This document shows, piece by piece, positions 1 through 7,057 of a DNA stretch of 9,126 nt (positions within the stretch are counted from its first letter, which is position 1; every line of letters begins with the position of its first letter). The notes beneath the pieces were generated by a model. That model made no database searches, was not told the DNA's origin, and saw only the letters and a program-made list of their open reading frames with translations. Source of the stretch: Pseudomonadota bacterium (lineage in GTDB: Bacteria > Pseudomonadota > Gammaproteobacteria > Xanthomonadales > Rhodanobacteraceae). The translations under genes and the position numbers were made by a program. The DNA is taken from NCBI GenBank assembly GCA_021783385.1, contig JAJXTX010000092.1, forward strand, positions 1 through 9,126, read 5' to 3'.

Positions 1-800
1 ATGTACTGCGGCTCCTCGCCATCCAGGCGCAGCGCGGTGAGCTGCCCGCCCCACACGCAACCGGTGTCGATCGCATGCACGCCGAGCCCGGCGAAGCGGC
101 CCAGCGCCGACCAGTGGCCGCACACGATGCGGGTATCGCGGCGGCGCATGCCGGGTACCTCGAACCACGGATACAGGCCGGGCTTCTGCGTGCCGGGGAT
201 GTCCTTGGCCTCGAAGTCGATGCGGCCGTTGACGTCGCAGTAGCGCATGCGGGTCATCGTGTTGATGGTGGCGCGCTGGCGGTCCAGACCCTGCAGCCGG
301 CTCGACCACACCGCCGGGCGGTTGCCAAACAGGTTGCGCAGCAGCCGCGGGTGGCGCGGGCTGGACAGCTCGCGTTCGACCTCCTGCGCCGCCCGCTGCG
401 CCTGGCGCAGCGTCCACTGTGGCGCCAGCCCGGCGTGGATCATGGTCCAGTTGAGCTGTTCGTCGTGGTGCAGCAGCTTTTGCGAACGCAGCCACTCGAA
501 CAGCACCGGTGCATCCGCGGCGAACAGCACCTCGCGCAGCTCGGGGTTTACCCGCGCCTGTGCTTCGGCGCTGCGCATGGCGATCGCCAGCAGGCTCAGA
601 TCGTGGTTGCCCAGCGTGACCACGCTGGATTCGCGCAGGCCGTGGATCAGCCGCAGCGTTGCCAGCGACTGCCCGCCGCGGTTGACCAGGTCACCACAGA
701 ACCACAGCCGGTCGTGCGCCGGATCGAAGCGCAGCTTGTCCAGCAGCCGCTGCAGTTCCGGATAGCAGCCCTGCACATCGCCGATCGCGTAGGTGGCCAT
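1..800 (-). CDS. apaH: Bis(5'-nucleosyl)-tetraphosphatase, symmetrical (ApaH); 3' end cut by the window edge
   Basis: ApaH splits Ap4A symmetrically into two ADP and in E. coli also removes Np4 caps from RNA; it is a cytoplasmic metallophosphoesterase. The frame is open from ATG at 800 to the window edge, 266 codons. E. coli ApaH is about 280 residues, so only a short C-terminus is missing. Visible motifs in order: GDVQGC (residues 7-12), GDLVNRG (36-42), GNHD (64-67), HAG (122-124), GHW (228-230) and DTGCVWGG (245-252). The first motif has Gln where E. coli has His (GDVHG); GDxQG also occurs in ApaH of pseudomonads and xanthomonads, so I do not read it as inactivation. It is the last gene of the lptD operon, 15 bases after apaG. 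No Shine-Dalgarno sequence precedes the ATG, and a four-codon minicistron bridges the gap. Confidence 0.96.
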   Translation of the reverse strand, partial: MATYAIGDVQGCYPELQRLLDKLRFDPAHDRLWFCGDLVNRGGQSLATLRLIHGLRESSVVTLGNHDLSLLAIAMRSAEAQARVNPELREVLFAADAPVLFEWLRSQKLLHHDEQLNWTMIHAGLAPQWTLRQAQRAAQEVERELSSPRHPRLLRNLFGNRPAVWSSRLQGLDRQRATINTMTRMRYCDVNGRIDFEAKDIPGTQKPGLYPWFEVPGMRRRDTRIVCGHWSALGRFAGLGVHAIDTGCVWGGQLTALRLDGEEPQY

Positions 801-801
801 G

Positions 802-816
802 TCAGCGCAGGGCCAT
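802..816 (-). other. Four-codon minicistron bridging apaG and apaH
   Basis: On the minus strand an ATG at 816 shares its A with the apaG stop codon (TGATG). It reads Met-Ala-Leu-Arg and then TGA at 804-802, one base before the apaH ATG at 800. The arrangement is seen directly. A role in handing ribosomes from apaG to apaH by reinitiation is inference; a chance ATG at a stop codon is the simple alternative. Confidence 0.3.
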
Positions 817-1199
817 CAGTGCAGCGTGCGCGGAATGGACAGGGTGAAGGTCGGAATCGGTGCTTCGAACTCGGTGCCATCGTCGGCCAGCATCTGGTAG
901 CTGCCGCCCATGGTGCCTACCGGTGTCTCCAGCACGGCGCCGGAGGTGTATTCGAAATCGTCGCCCGGGCGCATCCACGGCTGTTCGCCGACCACGCCGT
1001 CGCCGCGCACTTCCTGCACCTTGCCGTTCGCGTCGGTGATCATCCAGTGGCGGGTGAGCAGGCGTGCGGGCATGCTGCCGGCATTGCGCAGGGTGATGGT
1101 GTAGGCGAAAACGTAGCGATTGTCACCGGGCTTCGATTGATCGGGGACGAAGCGGGTTTCGACCTGCACGTCGATCGTGTAGGAAGATTTTTCAGTCAT
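816..1199 (-). CDS. apaG: ApaG domain protein (DUF525 family)
   Basis: A 127-residue protein, close to the 125 residues of E. coli ApaG. The family is a small immunoglobulin/fibronectin III-like beta-sandwich; the same fold forms a domain in some eukaryotic F-box proteins. Its bacterial biochemical role is unsettled. Recognisable segments are YTITLRN (33-39), TRHWMITD (49-56), the hallmark VRGDGVVGEQP (64-74), and FEYTSGAVLETPVGTMGG (82-99) followed by SYQM (100-103). The start MTEKSS at 1199 was chosen because the frame extends further upstream into rsmA with sequence unlike the family, and because family members begin about here. It sits 67 bases after rsmA and 15 before apaH. There is no Shine-Dalgarno sequence, but a TACAAT box ends six bases before the ATG. 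Confidence 0.96.
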   Translation of the reverse strand: MTEKSSYTIDVQVETRFVPDQSKPGDNRYVFAYTITLRNAGSMPARLLTRHWMITDANGKVQEVRGDGVVGEQPWMRPGDDFEYTSGAVLETPVGTMGGSYQMLADDGTEFEAPIPTFTLSIPRTLH

Positions 1200-1211
1200 G
1201 CCCGGATTGTA
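1200..1211 (-). promoter_or_regulatory. Candidate -10 box directly abutting the apaG start
   Basis: Minus-strand TACAAT lies at 1211-1206, five of six matches to the sigma-70 -10 consensus, followed by six bases and then the apaG ATG. Transcription from such a box would start at or next to the A of the ATG, giving a leaderless mRNA. No good -35 is seen at 16-18 bases spacing; the candidates there read like GCCCGA. This is weak evidence from one hexamer in a GC-rich background. Confidence 0.3.
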
Positions 1212-1227
1212 AGGCCTGTCGCCGCGA

Positions 1228-1244
1228 ATCGGGCAGCGCCCGAT
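1228..1244. repeat. Perfect 7-bp inverted repeat in the rsmA-apaG gap
   Basis: The arms ATCGGGC (1228-1234) and GCCCGAT (1238-1244) flank a three-base spacer. In RNA this could form a tight hairpin about 30 bases before the apaG ATG. No T-tract follows on the minus strand, so it does not look like an intrinsic terminator. It covers the place where a -35 for the TACAAT box would fall, so it could be an operator or an mRNA processing/attenuation hairpin. Function is unknown. Confidence 0.4.
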
Positions 1245-1266
1245 GCGCCCGCCGCGAAGGGCGCCT

Positions 1267-2055
1267 TCAGACGCCTGTGCACATCTTTGCCAGGCGCACG
1301 AAGTCGGCGGGGGCGAGCGTTTCGGCGCGCGCCTTCGGGTCCACATCGGCGCGGCGGATCGCGTCGCTGTCGAGCAGCGGCTTGAGCGCGTTGGCGAGCG
1401 TCTTGCGGCGCTGCCCGAAGGCCGCCTTGACCACCGCATGGACGTCTGCGGCGGGCGCGTCGTGGCGCTCGTGCGCCGCCAGCGGCAGCAGCCGCACCAC
1501 GGCGGAGTCCACTTTCGGCGGCGGCCGGAACGCCTCCGGCGGCACCTCGAACAGCGGTTCGACGCGGCACGCCAGCTGCAGCATCACCGACAGCCTTCCG
1601 TATACCTTGCTGCCTGGCGCGGCGGCCATGCGTTCCACCACTTCCCGCTGCAACATGAAGTGCAGGTCGGCGATCGCCGCGAAATGCTCGACGCAGTGAA
1701 ACAGGATCGGGCTGGAAATGTAGTACGGCAGGTTGCCGGCGACGCGCAGCCGCGGCACGCCATGGCTGTGCGCCAGCGCGCTGAAGTTCACCTTCAGCAC
1801 GTCGGCGTGGATGATGTGCAGCGCGCCCACGCCGGCCGCGCGTGCCTGCAGGGCCGGGATCAGGTCGGTATCCAGTTCGATCGCAGTGAGCCTGCCGGCG
1901 GCCGCCAGCAGCGGCAGTGTGAGCGCGCCCTCGCCGGGGCCGATCTCGACCACGAAATCGTCCGCGTGCGGCGCGATCGCGCTGACGATGCGCTCGATGT
2001 AGCGGCGATCGTGCAGGAAGTGCTGGCCAAAGCTTTTCTTGGGGCGGGCGTTCAT
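1267..2055 (-). CDS. rsmA: 16S rRNA (adenine(1518)-N6/adenine(1519)-N6)-dimethyltransferase RsmA (KsgA)
   Basis: RsmA dimethylates two adjacent adenines in helix 45 of 16S rRNA, using S-adenosylmethionine, late in 30S assembly. Its loss gives kasugamycin resistance in E. coli. The 262-residue length is typical. Motifs in order: KKSFGQHFL (6-14), the SAM-binding EIGPGEGALT (37-46), the acidic end of strand 2 AIELD (58-62), HADVLK (83-88), the catalytic NLPYYISSP (108-116), and the C-terminal FGQRRKTLANAL (213-224). The ATG overlaps the pdxA stop by four bases (ATGA), which suggests translational coupling; no separate Shine-Dalgarno sequence is present. The mRNA just upstream of the start contains the repeat hairpin that encodes the PdxA tail. 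Confidence 0.97.
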   Translation of the reverse strand: MNARPKKSFGQHFLHDRRYIERIVSAIAPHADDFVVEIGPGEGALTLPLLAAAGRLTAIELDTDLIPALQARAAGVGALHIIHADVLKVNFSALAHSHGVPRLRVAGNLPYYISSPILFHCVEHFAAIADLHFMLQREVVERMAAAPGSKVYGRLSVMLQLACRVEPLFEVPPEAFRPPPKVDSAVVRLLPLAAHERHDAPAADVHAVVKAAFGQRRKTLANALKPLLDSDAIRRADVDPKARAETLAPADFVRLAKMCTGV

Positions 2056-3113
2056 GGGGTGGGTGATTCCGGCGAGTGCAGCCCCTCATCCCATCCTTCT
2101 CCCGGAAGGGGATAAGTGGAATGAGTGGCGCGGCGCGTCACGAGTTCCAGCGCCATGCGCGCCGCGGCGATCAGGCTGGACGGATCGGCGCGGCCGCTGC
2201 CGGCCAGGTCCAGCGCGGTGCCGTGATCGACCGAGGTGCGGATGAACGGCAGGCCGAGGGTGAGGTTCACGGTGCAGTCGAACGCCTCGCTTTTCAGCAC
2301 CGGCAGCGCCTGGTCGTGATACATCGCCAGCACGGCATCGTAATGCTGACGCTGCGCCGGCACGAACGCGGTGTCGGCCGGCAGCGGGCCGAGCAGGTGC
2401 ATGCCCTCGGCGCGCAGCGCATCGAGCACCGGTATCAGCACGTCGATTTCCTCGCGCCCGAGATGGCCGCCTTCGCCGGCGTGCGGATTGAGGCCGAGCA
2501 CCGCAATGCGCGGTTCGGCCACGCCGAACTTGTGGCGCAGCTCGGCGTGCAGGATGCGCAGCGTGCGTGTCAGCGCGATCGTGGTGATCGCCGCCGGCAC
2601 CTTCCCCAGCGGCAGGTGTGTGGTGGCAAGTGCGACGCGCAGCGCGGGGCTGGCCAGCATCATCACCACGTTGGCGTGCGCGCGCTCGGCGAAAAATTCG
2701 GTGTGCCCGCTGAAACGGATGCCGGCCTCGTTGATCGAGGATTTCTGCAGTGGCGCGGTGACCACGGCGTGGTAGCGGCCGGCGCTGCAGCCATCGGCCG
2801 CCTCGGCCAGCGTGGCGAGGACGTGGACGGCATTGCGCGGATCGGGATGCCCGGGCACTTCGCGCACAGTCAGCGGCACCTGCCGCAGCCGCAGCGTGCC
2901 GGGACGGCGCGTGCTCTGCGGCTGACCGTCGTCGTCAAGCAGTTCGATGGCGCTGCCGCAGCGTGCGGCGGCGCGTTCGAGCAGGCCGCGATCGGTGACT
3001 GCCACCAGATCAGCGGGGAGAGCGGTGGCGGCCAGCCGGATCAGCAGCTCGGCGCCGATCCCCGCCGGCTCACCGGCGGTGACGGCGAGCCGGGGCAGGA
3101 AGCGGGTATCCAT
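2052..3113 (-). CDS. pdxA: 4-hydroxythreonine-4-phosphate dehydrogenase PdxA, with a repeat-encoded C-terminal tail
   Basis: PdxA oxidises 4-phosphohydroxy-L-threonine with NAD(P) in the DXP-dependent pyridoxal 5'-phosphate pathway; its product is condensed by PdxJ. It is a metal-dependent cytoplasmic homodimer. The open frame encodes 353 residues. The core shows TAGEPAGIG (12-20), TAPLQK (119-124), GHTEF (136-140) and the three metal-binding histidines H166 (TTHLPL), H211 (NPHAGEGGH) and H266 (MYHDQ), numbered as in the E. coli enzyme. The core ends near residue 329, the usual full length. The remaining 24 residues are low in hydrophobic content, rich in Pro, Gly, Glu and Ser, and are translated from a repeat element at 2080-2122. 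The start is the ATG 23 bases after surA; no Shine-Dalgarno sequence is visible. The frame overlaps rsmA by four bases. Confidence 0.97.
   Translation of the reverse strand: MDTRFLPRLAVTAGEPAGIGAELLIRLAATALPADLVAVTDRGLLERAAARCGSAIELLDDDGQPQSTRRPGTLRLRQVPLTVREVPGHPDPRNAVHVLATLAEAADGCSAGRYHAVVTAPLQKSSINEAGIRFSGHTEFFAERAHANVVMMLASPALRVALATTHLPLGKVPAAITTIALTRTLRILHAELRHKFGVAEPRIAVLGLNPHAGEGGHLGREEIDVLIPVLDALRAEGMHLLGPLPADTAFVPAQRQHYDAVLAMYHDQALPVLKSEAFDCTVNLTLGLPFIRTSVDHGTALDLAGSGRADPSSLIAAARMALELVTRRATHSTYPLPGEGWDEGLHSPESPTP
2080..2122. repeat. Short imperfect palindromic (REP-like) repeat at the pdxA-rsmA junction
   Basis: On the plus strand a CCCCTCATCC block leads into CCTTCTCCCGGAAGG. The arms CCTTC (2095-2099) and GAAGG (2105-2109) flank a five-base loop, and an outer ATCC/GGAT pair (2088-2091 with 2110-2113) extends the stem around a three-base bulge. 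CTCATCC followed by CCTTCTCCC is the look of the dispersed intergenic repeats abundant in Xanthomonadaceae and relatives, which often give protein tails such as PLPGEG or HPSPGRG when read through. I recognise the pattern from memory; only one copy is in this window, so dispersal is not shown here. It lies inside the pdxA frame. Confidence 0.6.
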
Positions 3114-3136
3114 GCTGCCGCGCGGGCGCGCTCGGC

Positions 3137-4507
3137 TTACGACGCGGCGCCGGCGGCGGACGGCTCGCTGGCGTCGCGCAGCTCGGGCACCAAGATGTGG
3201 ATGTAGGCGTTCGAACGCAGGTCGCGCAGGTAGTCGTCATACACCTGCTCGGCCTTGCGGCTGCCGATCGCCTGCCGTGCCTGATCGCGTGCGATCTGGT
3301 TGGTGAGGTCGCTCTGGCGCGTGCCCAGGCGCTGCAGGATATGCCAGCCTGCCTCGCTCTGGAACGGCTGCGATACCTGGTTATCCTTCAGCGCGCCGAG
3401 CTGTGCGGCGATGGTGGCGCCCCAGTCCTGCTGCTTGAACCAGCCCATGTCGCCACCGGCGTTGGCGGTGGTGGGATCGTCGGAGTTTTCCTTCGCCAGC
3501 TTGGCGAAGTCCTCGTGCTTGTTGACGATGCGGTTGTACAGGTCCTCTGCCTTCTGCTGCGCCTGCGCCGGTGTCATCAGTTCGCTCGGCTTGATCAGGA
3601 TCTGGCGGGCGTGGAACTCGGTGACCATCTGCTTGTTCGGCGCGCGCTGGCCGATCAGCTTGAGGATGTGGAAGCCGGTCGGACCGCGCAGCGCCGGGCT
3701 CACGTCGCCGGGCTTCATGCTGGCGATGGTGTCGGCGAAGGCAGCCGGCAGCTCGTCCATGCGGCGCCAGCCGAGGTCGCCGCCGTCGAGCGCGTCGGGC
3801 GCATCGGAGTAGCGGATCGCCGCCGCGTGGAAATCCATGCCGCCCTTGATCGCCGCCAGCGCCTGCTCGGCCTTGGCCTGGGCCGCCTTGATCGCGGCCG
3901 CATCGGCGCCGCTGGGGGTGCTGATCTGGATGTGTGCCAGATGCACTTCGCCGGCCTTGTAGCTGGGGCTGCTGAGCAGGTTGTCGATCTCGCTGTCGGT
4001 CACCGAGACCTGATCGTGCACCACGTTTTCGTGCAGCCGCTGCACGGTGAGCTGGTCGGCCAGCTGCTGGCGGAACTGGGCGAAGCTGCCGCCGTTGCGT
4101 TCGACCTCGGCGCGCAGCTGCTCGGGAGTGATCTTGTTCTGCTCGGCGACGGCAGCGACTGCCTTGTCGACGTCGGCGTCGGACACGTGCACGCCCTGAT
4201 CCTGTGCCTTCTGGATCTGCAGCCGCATCAGGATCAGCCGGTCGAGCACCTGCTTCTGCAGCACGTCCAACGGCGGCAGCTGGCCGGGCTGGCTGGCGTA
4301 CTGCTGCTGCACCGCGCGCACCGCCTCGTTCAGCTCGCTCTGCAGGATCACGTCGTCGTTGACCACCGCCACGATCCGGTCGATCGGCTGCAGCCCGGAT
4401 GCATTCGCCGGTTGGGTGGTCGGGGCGGCGGCGGGGTTCAGCAGCTGGGCGTGGGCAGGAACAAGGATCGCGAGTGCGAGCAGCAGGGATGCAATGATTT
4501 GCTTCAT
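3137..4507 (-). CDS. surA: Periplasmic peptidyl-prolyl isomerase and chaperone SurA
   Basis: SurA escorts unfolded outer-membrane proteins, LptD among them, across the periplasm to the BAM complex. The 456-residue precursor begins with a clear Sec signal peptide: KQ, then a hydrophobic core of about 15 residues, with likely cleavage after AHA at residue 20. Next come a short Pro/Ala-rich linker, the N-terminal chaperone domain with the characteristic DRIVAVVNDDVILQSEL (43-59), and two parvulin domains at about 185-287 (HLAHIQI, GGDLGWR, GFHILKL) and 296-396 (FHARQIL, GGDMGWF, GWHILQRLG). A C-terminal helix (QARQAIGSRKAEQVYDDYLRDL, 409-430, in two parts with YIHI after it) completes the chaperone core. 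The last dozen residues are Ala/Ser-rich. The gene is 24 bases after lptD and has no Shine-Dalgarno sequence. Confidence 0.97.
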   Translation of the reverse strand: MKQIIASLLLALAILVPAHAQLLNPAAAPTTQPANASGLQPIDRIVAVVNDDVILQSELNEAVRAVQQQYASQPGQLPPLDVLQKQVLDRLILMRLQIQKAQDQGVHVSDADVDKAVAAVAEQNKITPEQLRAEVERNGGSFAQFRQQLADQLTVQRLHENVVHDQVSVTDSEIDNLLSSPSYKAGEVHLAHIQISTPSGADAAAIKAAQAKAEQALAAIKGGMDFHAAAIRYSDAPDALDGGDLGWRRMDELPAAFADTIASMKPGDVSPALRGPTGFHILKLIGQRAPNKQMVTEFHARQILIKPSELMTPAQAQQKAEDLYNRIVNKHEDFAKLAKENSDDPTTANAGGDMGWFKQQDWGATIAAQLGALKDNQVSQPFQSEAGWHILQRLGTRQSDLTNQIARDQARQAIGSRKAEQVYDDYLRDLRSNAYIHILVPELRDASEPSAAGAAS

Positions 4508-4531
4508 TCGGAAAGCCGGTGACTGATGCGG

Positions 4532-6940
4532 TTATTGATAGCCGAGAATATCACGGCGCAACAGCGGATCGATTTGGCCGCCGGTGGAGCCGAGGCCCTT
4601 GAACACCACCTCGAACATCACCGCATTGTCGCGACGGTTGATGTTGCCGCCGAAGGGAATCGGGCCGAAACCGTAATAGCCCTGGTTCACGTAGTTGCGA
4701 TCAACCAGCCGCAGGGTCACGCAGCAGCTGTCGTATTCCACCCCGGCCAGCGCCTCGATCGTGCGGTGATCCGGCACCGAATAGGTCCACGACCCGACCA
4801 GGCGCCAGCGTTCGGACACCGGGTAGACCGCCGAGGCGCTGTATTGTTCCAGCAGATCGCGGCGATAGTGATAGGCAAAGTTGAGGATGCCGTCGAGGCC
4901 GATGCGCCGCTGCAGCTCCAGCGCGGCCACGTCGGTGCGGCGCGTGTTCGGGCTCCACTGATAGGTGCTGTTGAGGCGCCAGCGGTCGCTCAGCTGCAGA
5001 TCGAGCTGTGCCACATAGTCCGAGCCGGCCCAGTTGGTGGCGGGCAGCACGGTCTGCTGGCCGTTCGGCAGCTGCACCCGCTGCGGCGTGAAGTAGCGGA
5101 TCTGGCCGAAGCTGGCCGACAGCCGCTCGACGCCGTTTTCATCGAGCAGGCGGGTGGTGATCGCGCCGGTGAGGTTGTTCGCGTTCATCTGGCGATCGGC
5201 GCCGGAGAACCGGTTTGGCGAAAACAGCTGCCAGTAGTCGAACGACATCAGGTTGGTGTCGAACAGCGGCAGGTTGTCCTGGTTGCGATAGGGCACGTAC
5301 AGGTAGTACAGCCGCGGCTCCAGCGTCTGCGTGTAGCTGTGGCCGAACAGCGTGGTGCTGCGGTCGAACACCAGTCCGCTATCCACGCTGACGATCGGCA
5401 GCGACCGGCTCGGCGACGGCTGCGTGAACGGCGTGGCACCGCTGCCGAGCAGCCCGAAGTAGCCGTAGTTCTGGTAGCCGCCGCTCAGCTGGTAGGCGGT
5501 GTAGCGATACGCCAGCCGGGGCCGCACGAACCAGCCGGCGGTGCCGAAATCGGCGGCCAGGTAGGGGTACAGGTCCTCGCGCTCGCCCTCGACGCTGGCG
5601 GTCTTGCGAAACGCCACCGCCGAGCTGTCCATGCCGAATTCCAGCCAGCGCGAGAGCGGCACATTCATGCCGAAGTTCGCATACGGCAGCTGCTGGTAGG
5701 GCAGCACGGCGTCGGTCGCGAACGGGTTGGTGTTCTGGTAGACGGTGCCGCCGAACGAGGCGTTCCACCACTTGCCGCTGCCCGAGATGGCGGCATTGGA
5801 GGCCAGCGCGTAGACCGCCACGTGCGACAGCGCATTGCCATAGTCGTACAGATAACTGCTGTCCGAGGCGCGGTTGTACGAGTCGGTGAACTGCCAGCCC
5901 GGCCACAACTGCGTGCTGTCGCTGAAATTGATCAGGTAGCGCTTGCGATGGTTGGTGTTGGCCAGGCCGTCGCTGCTGCCGTGATCGTTCGGCACGTACT
6001 GCACGTTGAGCTGGCCGCGGCTGCCGGACTCCAGGTAGCGGAACTCGCCCGCCAGCATCGGGCCGCGCAGGCTGTAGATGCGCGGATCCAGCGTGGCGTC
6101 ATAGTTGGGCGCCAGGTTGAGGTAGTACGGCGTGCTGATCTGGAAACCGGAGCGGCTGGTGTTGCCGATGGTCGGGTACAGGAAGCCGCTCTTGCGCCGG
6201 TGATCAATCGGAAAGGTGAAGTACGGCAAATAGAAGAACGGCACATTGCCGAGCCGCAGGGTGGCGTCGCGCGCCGTGCCCACGCCGGTGTCCTTGTTCA
6301 CCGTGATCGACTTGCCACGGAACTCCCACACGTGATGGCCGACATCGCAGGTGGAATAGGTCGCCATGCTGTAGCGGGTGTGCTGCGCGTCCAGCATCTG
6401 CCCCTGCTTCGCCACGCCGTTGCCGCGCGCGTCGAGCATCTGGTAGCGCACGTTGTCGGCGATGCCGCGGCTGGCCTCGGTGTTGCCGCGCATGTGGCTG
6501 CCCGCCAGCAGCTGGCCGGCTTCCTGATAGCGCACGTTGCCGCGTGCGTCGTAGTCGGTGGTGTCGTTGTTGTAGTCGATGGTGTCCGCCTGCAGGAGCT
6601 GGTCGGCGCGCTGCAGCCTGACGTTGCCGGCCAGGTGATAGACCGACTGGTTGGAGCTGTCCACCTGCTTCGCCTGCACCAGCGTGCGGCTGGTGTCGCG
6701 CAGGGCGGTGTTGGTGCCCAGGCTGGGGTCGTAGAACTCCAGCAGCGCGTTCGGCCGGCACATCGCGTAGCTGTACGGTCGCGGCGCGCAGTGGAACGAG
6801 CCCAGCGGACAGGACTGCTCCGCCCCGTCCAGCGAAGTCTTGGGGCGGGTGTGACCGCCCATGGCATCAGCGTGGGTGCCGAACAGGGCGAGTGCGGCAG
6901 CCACGGCCAGCAGGCGACGCGGGGGGAGCTTGGACGTCAC
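4532..6940 (-). CDS. lptD: LPS-assembly protein LptD (Imp/OstA)
   Basis: LptD is the outer-membrane barrel that, with the lipoprotein LptE as plug, inserts lipopolysaccharide into the outer leaflet. The precursor has 802 residues. A signal peptide (KLPPRR, then LLAVAAALALFG) probably ends at THADA, residue 26. The N-terminal beta-jellyroll (about 85-225) has the LptA-like pattern HLAGNVRLQRADQLLQAD and YDARGNVRYQ; the barrel follows from about 230, opening with FPIDHRRKSGFLYP and YYLNLAPNYDATLDPR. C44, C198 and the adjacent pair C739-C740 match the four cysteines that form the two inter-domain disulfides in E. coli; C51 and C61 are additional. The start is GTG at 6940: an in-frame TAA lies ten codons upstream with no other start between, and the next Met (residue 27) would lose the signal peptide. 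First gene of the six-gene operon; no Shine-Dalgarno sequence is evident. Confidence 0.97.
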   Translation of the reverse strand: MTSKLPPRRLLAVAAALALFGTHADAMGGHTRPKTSLDGAEQSCPLGSFHCAPRPYSYAMCRPNALLEFYDPSLGTNTALRDTSRTLVQAKQVDSSNQSVYHLAGNVRLQRADQLLQADTIDYNNDTTDYDARGNVRYQEAGQLLAGSHMRGNTEASRGIADNVRYQMLDARGNGVAKQGQMLDAQHTRYSMATYSTCDVGHHVWEFRGKSITVNKDTGVGTARDATLRLGNVPFFYLPYFTFPIDHRRKSGFLYPTIGNTSRSGFQISTPYYLNLAPNYDATLDPRIYSLRGPMLAGEFRYLESGSRGQLNVQYVPNDHGSSDGLANTNHRKRYLINFSDSTQLWPGWQFTDSYNRASDSSYLYDYGNALSHVAVYALASNAAISGSGKWWNASFGGTVYQNTNPFATDAVLPYQQLPYANFGMNVPLSRWLEFGMDSSAVAFRKTASVEGEREDLYPYLAADFGTAGWFVRPRLAYRYTAYQLSGGYQNYGYFGLLGSGATPFTQPSPSRSLPIVSVDSGLVFDRSTTLFGHSYTQTLEPRLYYLYVPYRNQDNLPLFDTNLMSFDYWQLFSPNRFSGADRQMNANNLTGAITTRLLDENGVERLSASFGQIRYFTPQRVQLPNGQQTVLPATNWAGSDYVAQLDLQLSDRWRLNSTYQWSPNTRRTDVAALELQRRIGLDGILNFAYHYRRDLLEQYSASAVYPVSERWRLVGSWTYSVPDHRTIEALAGVEYDSCCVTLRLVDRNYVNQGYYGFGPIPFGGNINRRDNAVMFEVVFKGLGSTGGQIDPLLRRDILGYQ

Positions 6941-7057
6941 GGTCGATTCTGTGGGTTTGAAGGCTGGTTAAGCTAGCAGAAACGCCCCATCGAAGGCAGG
7001 CAAACCTTTGCGGCCGCCGCGCCGGTGGCGTCGATGCGGCGCCAGCCGCCGCACGTC
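6941..7057 (-). promoter_or_regulatory. lptD upstream region with a weak extended -10 candidate
   Basis: This 117-base gap should contain the lptD operon promoter unless the operon is read from the deacetylase upstream. On the minus strand, TGCTAGCTT at 6978-6970 fits an extended -10 (TGnTAnnnT), which would give a leader of about 25 bases, but the -35 position is poor (TGCCTT). The half nearer the deacetylase gene (about 7011-7050) is very GC-rich with several short inverted repeats, for example CGCCGC at 7015-7020 with GCGGCG at 7036-7041, but there is no T-tract and so no convincing terminator. Confidence 0.28.

Noticed and set aside
769..780. GDVQG instead of GDVHG in ApaH as a sign of an inactive enzyme.
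   Set aside because: GDxQG occurs in ApaH of other gammaproteobacteria, and all other phosphoesterase motifs are intact.
1200..1439. Longer apaG start extending the frame upstream to about 1439, inside rsmA.
   Set aside because: The upstream part is a shadow of rsmA in another frame with no family resemblance, and the 127-residue form from 1199 matches the usual ApaG length.
4526..6976. An 816-codon plus-strand open frame running antisense through all of lptD, with similar long frames opposite surA (3197-4522), pdxA (2076-3206), rsmA (1243-2115) and apaH (75-1385).
   Set aside because: Each is codon-aligned with the real gene, so a stop there needs a sense TTA, CTA or TCA codon, which GC-rich genomes rarely use. 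The translations are low-complexity Ala/Arg/Val/Gln-rich and match no family.
7011..7050. GC-rich inverted repeats after the deacetylase gene as an intrinsic terminator.
   Set aside because: The stems are short and ambiguous in a very GC-rich stretch, and no T-tract follows on the minus strand.
6941..7057. Possible sigma-E promoter for lptD, because E. coli lptD is controlled by sigma-E and a TCAAA is present.
   Set aside because: No GGAACTT-like -35 lies 15-19 bases upstream of the TCAAA; the sequence there is GC-rich and unrelated.
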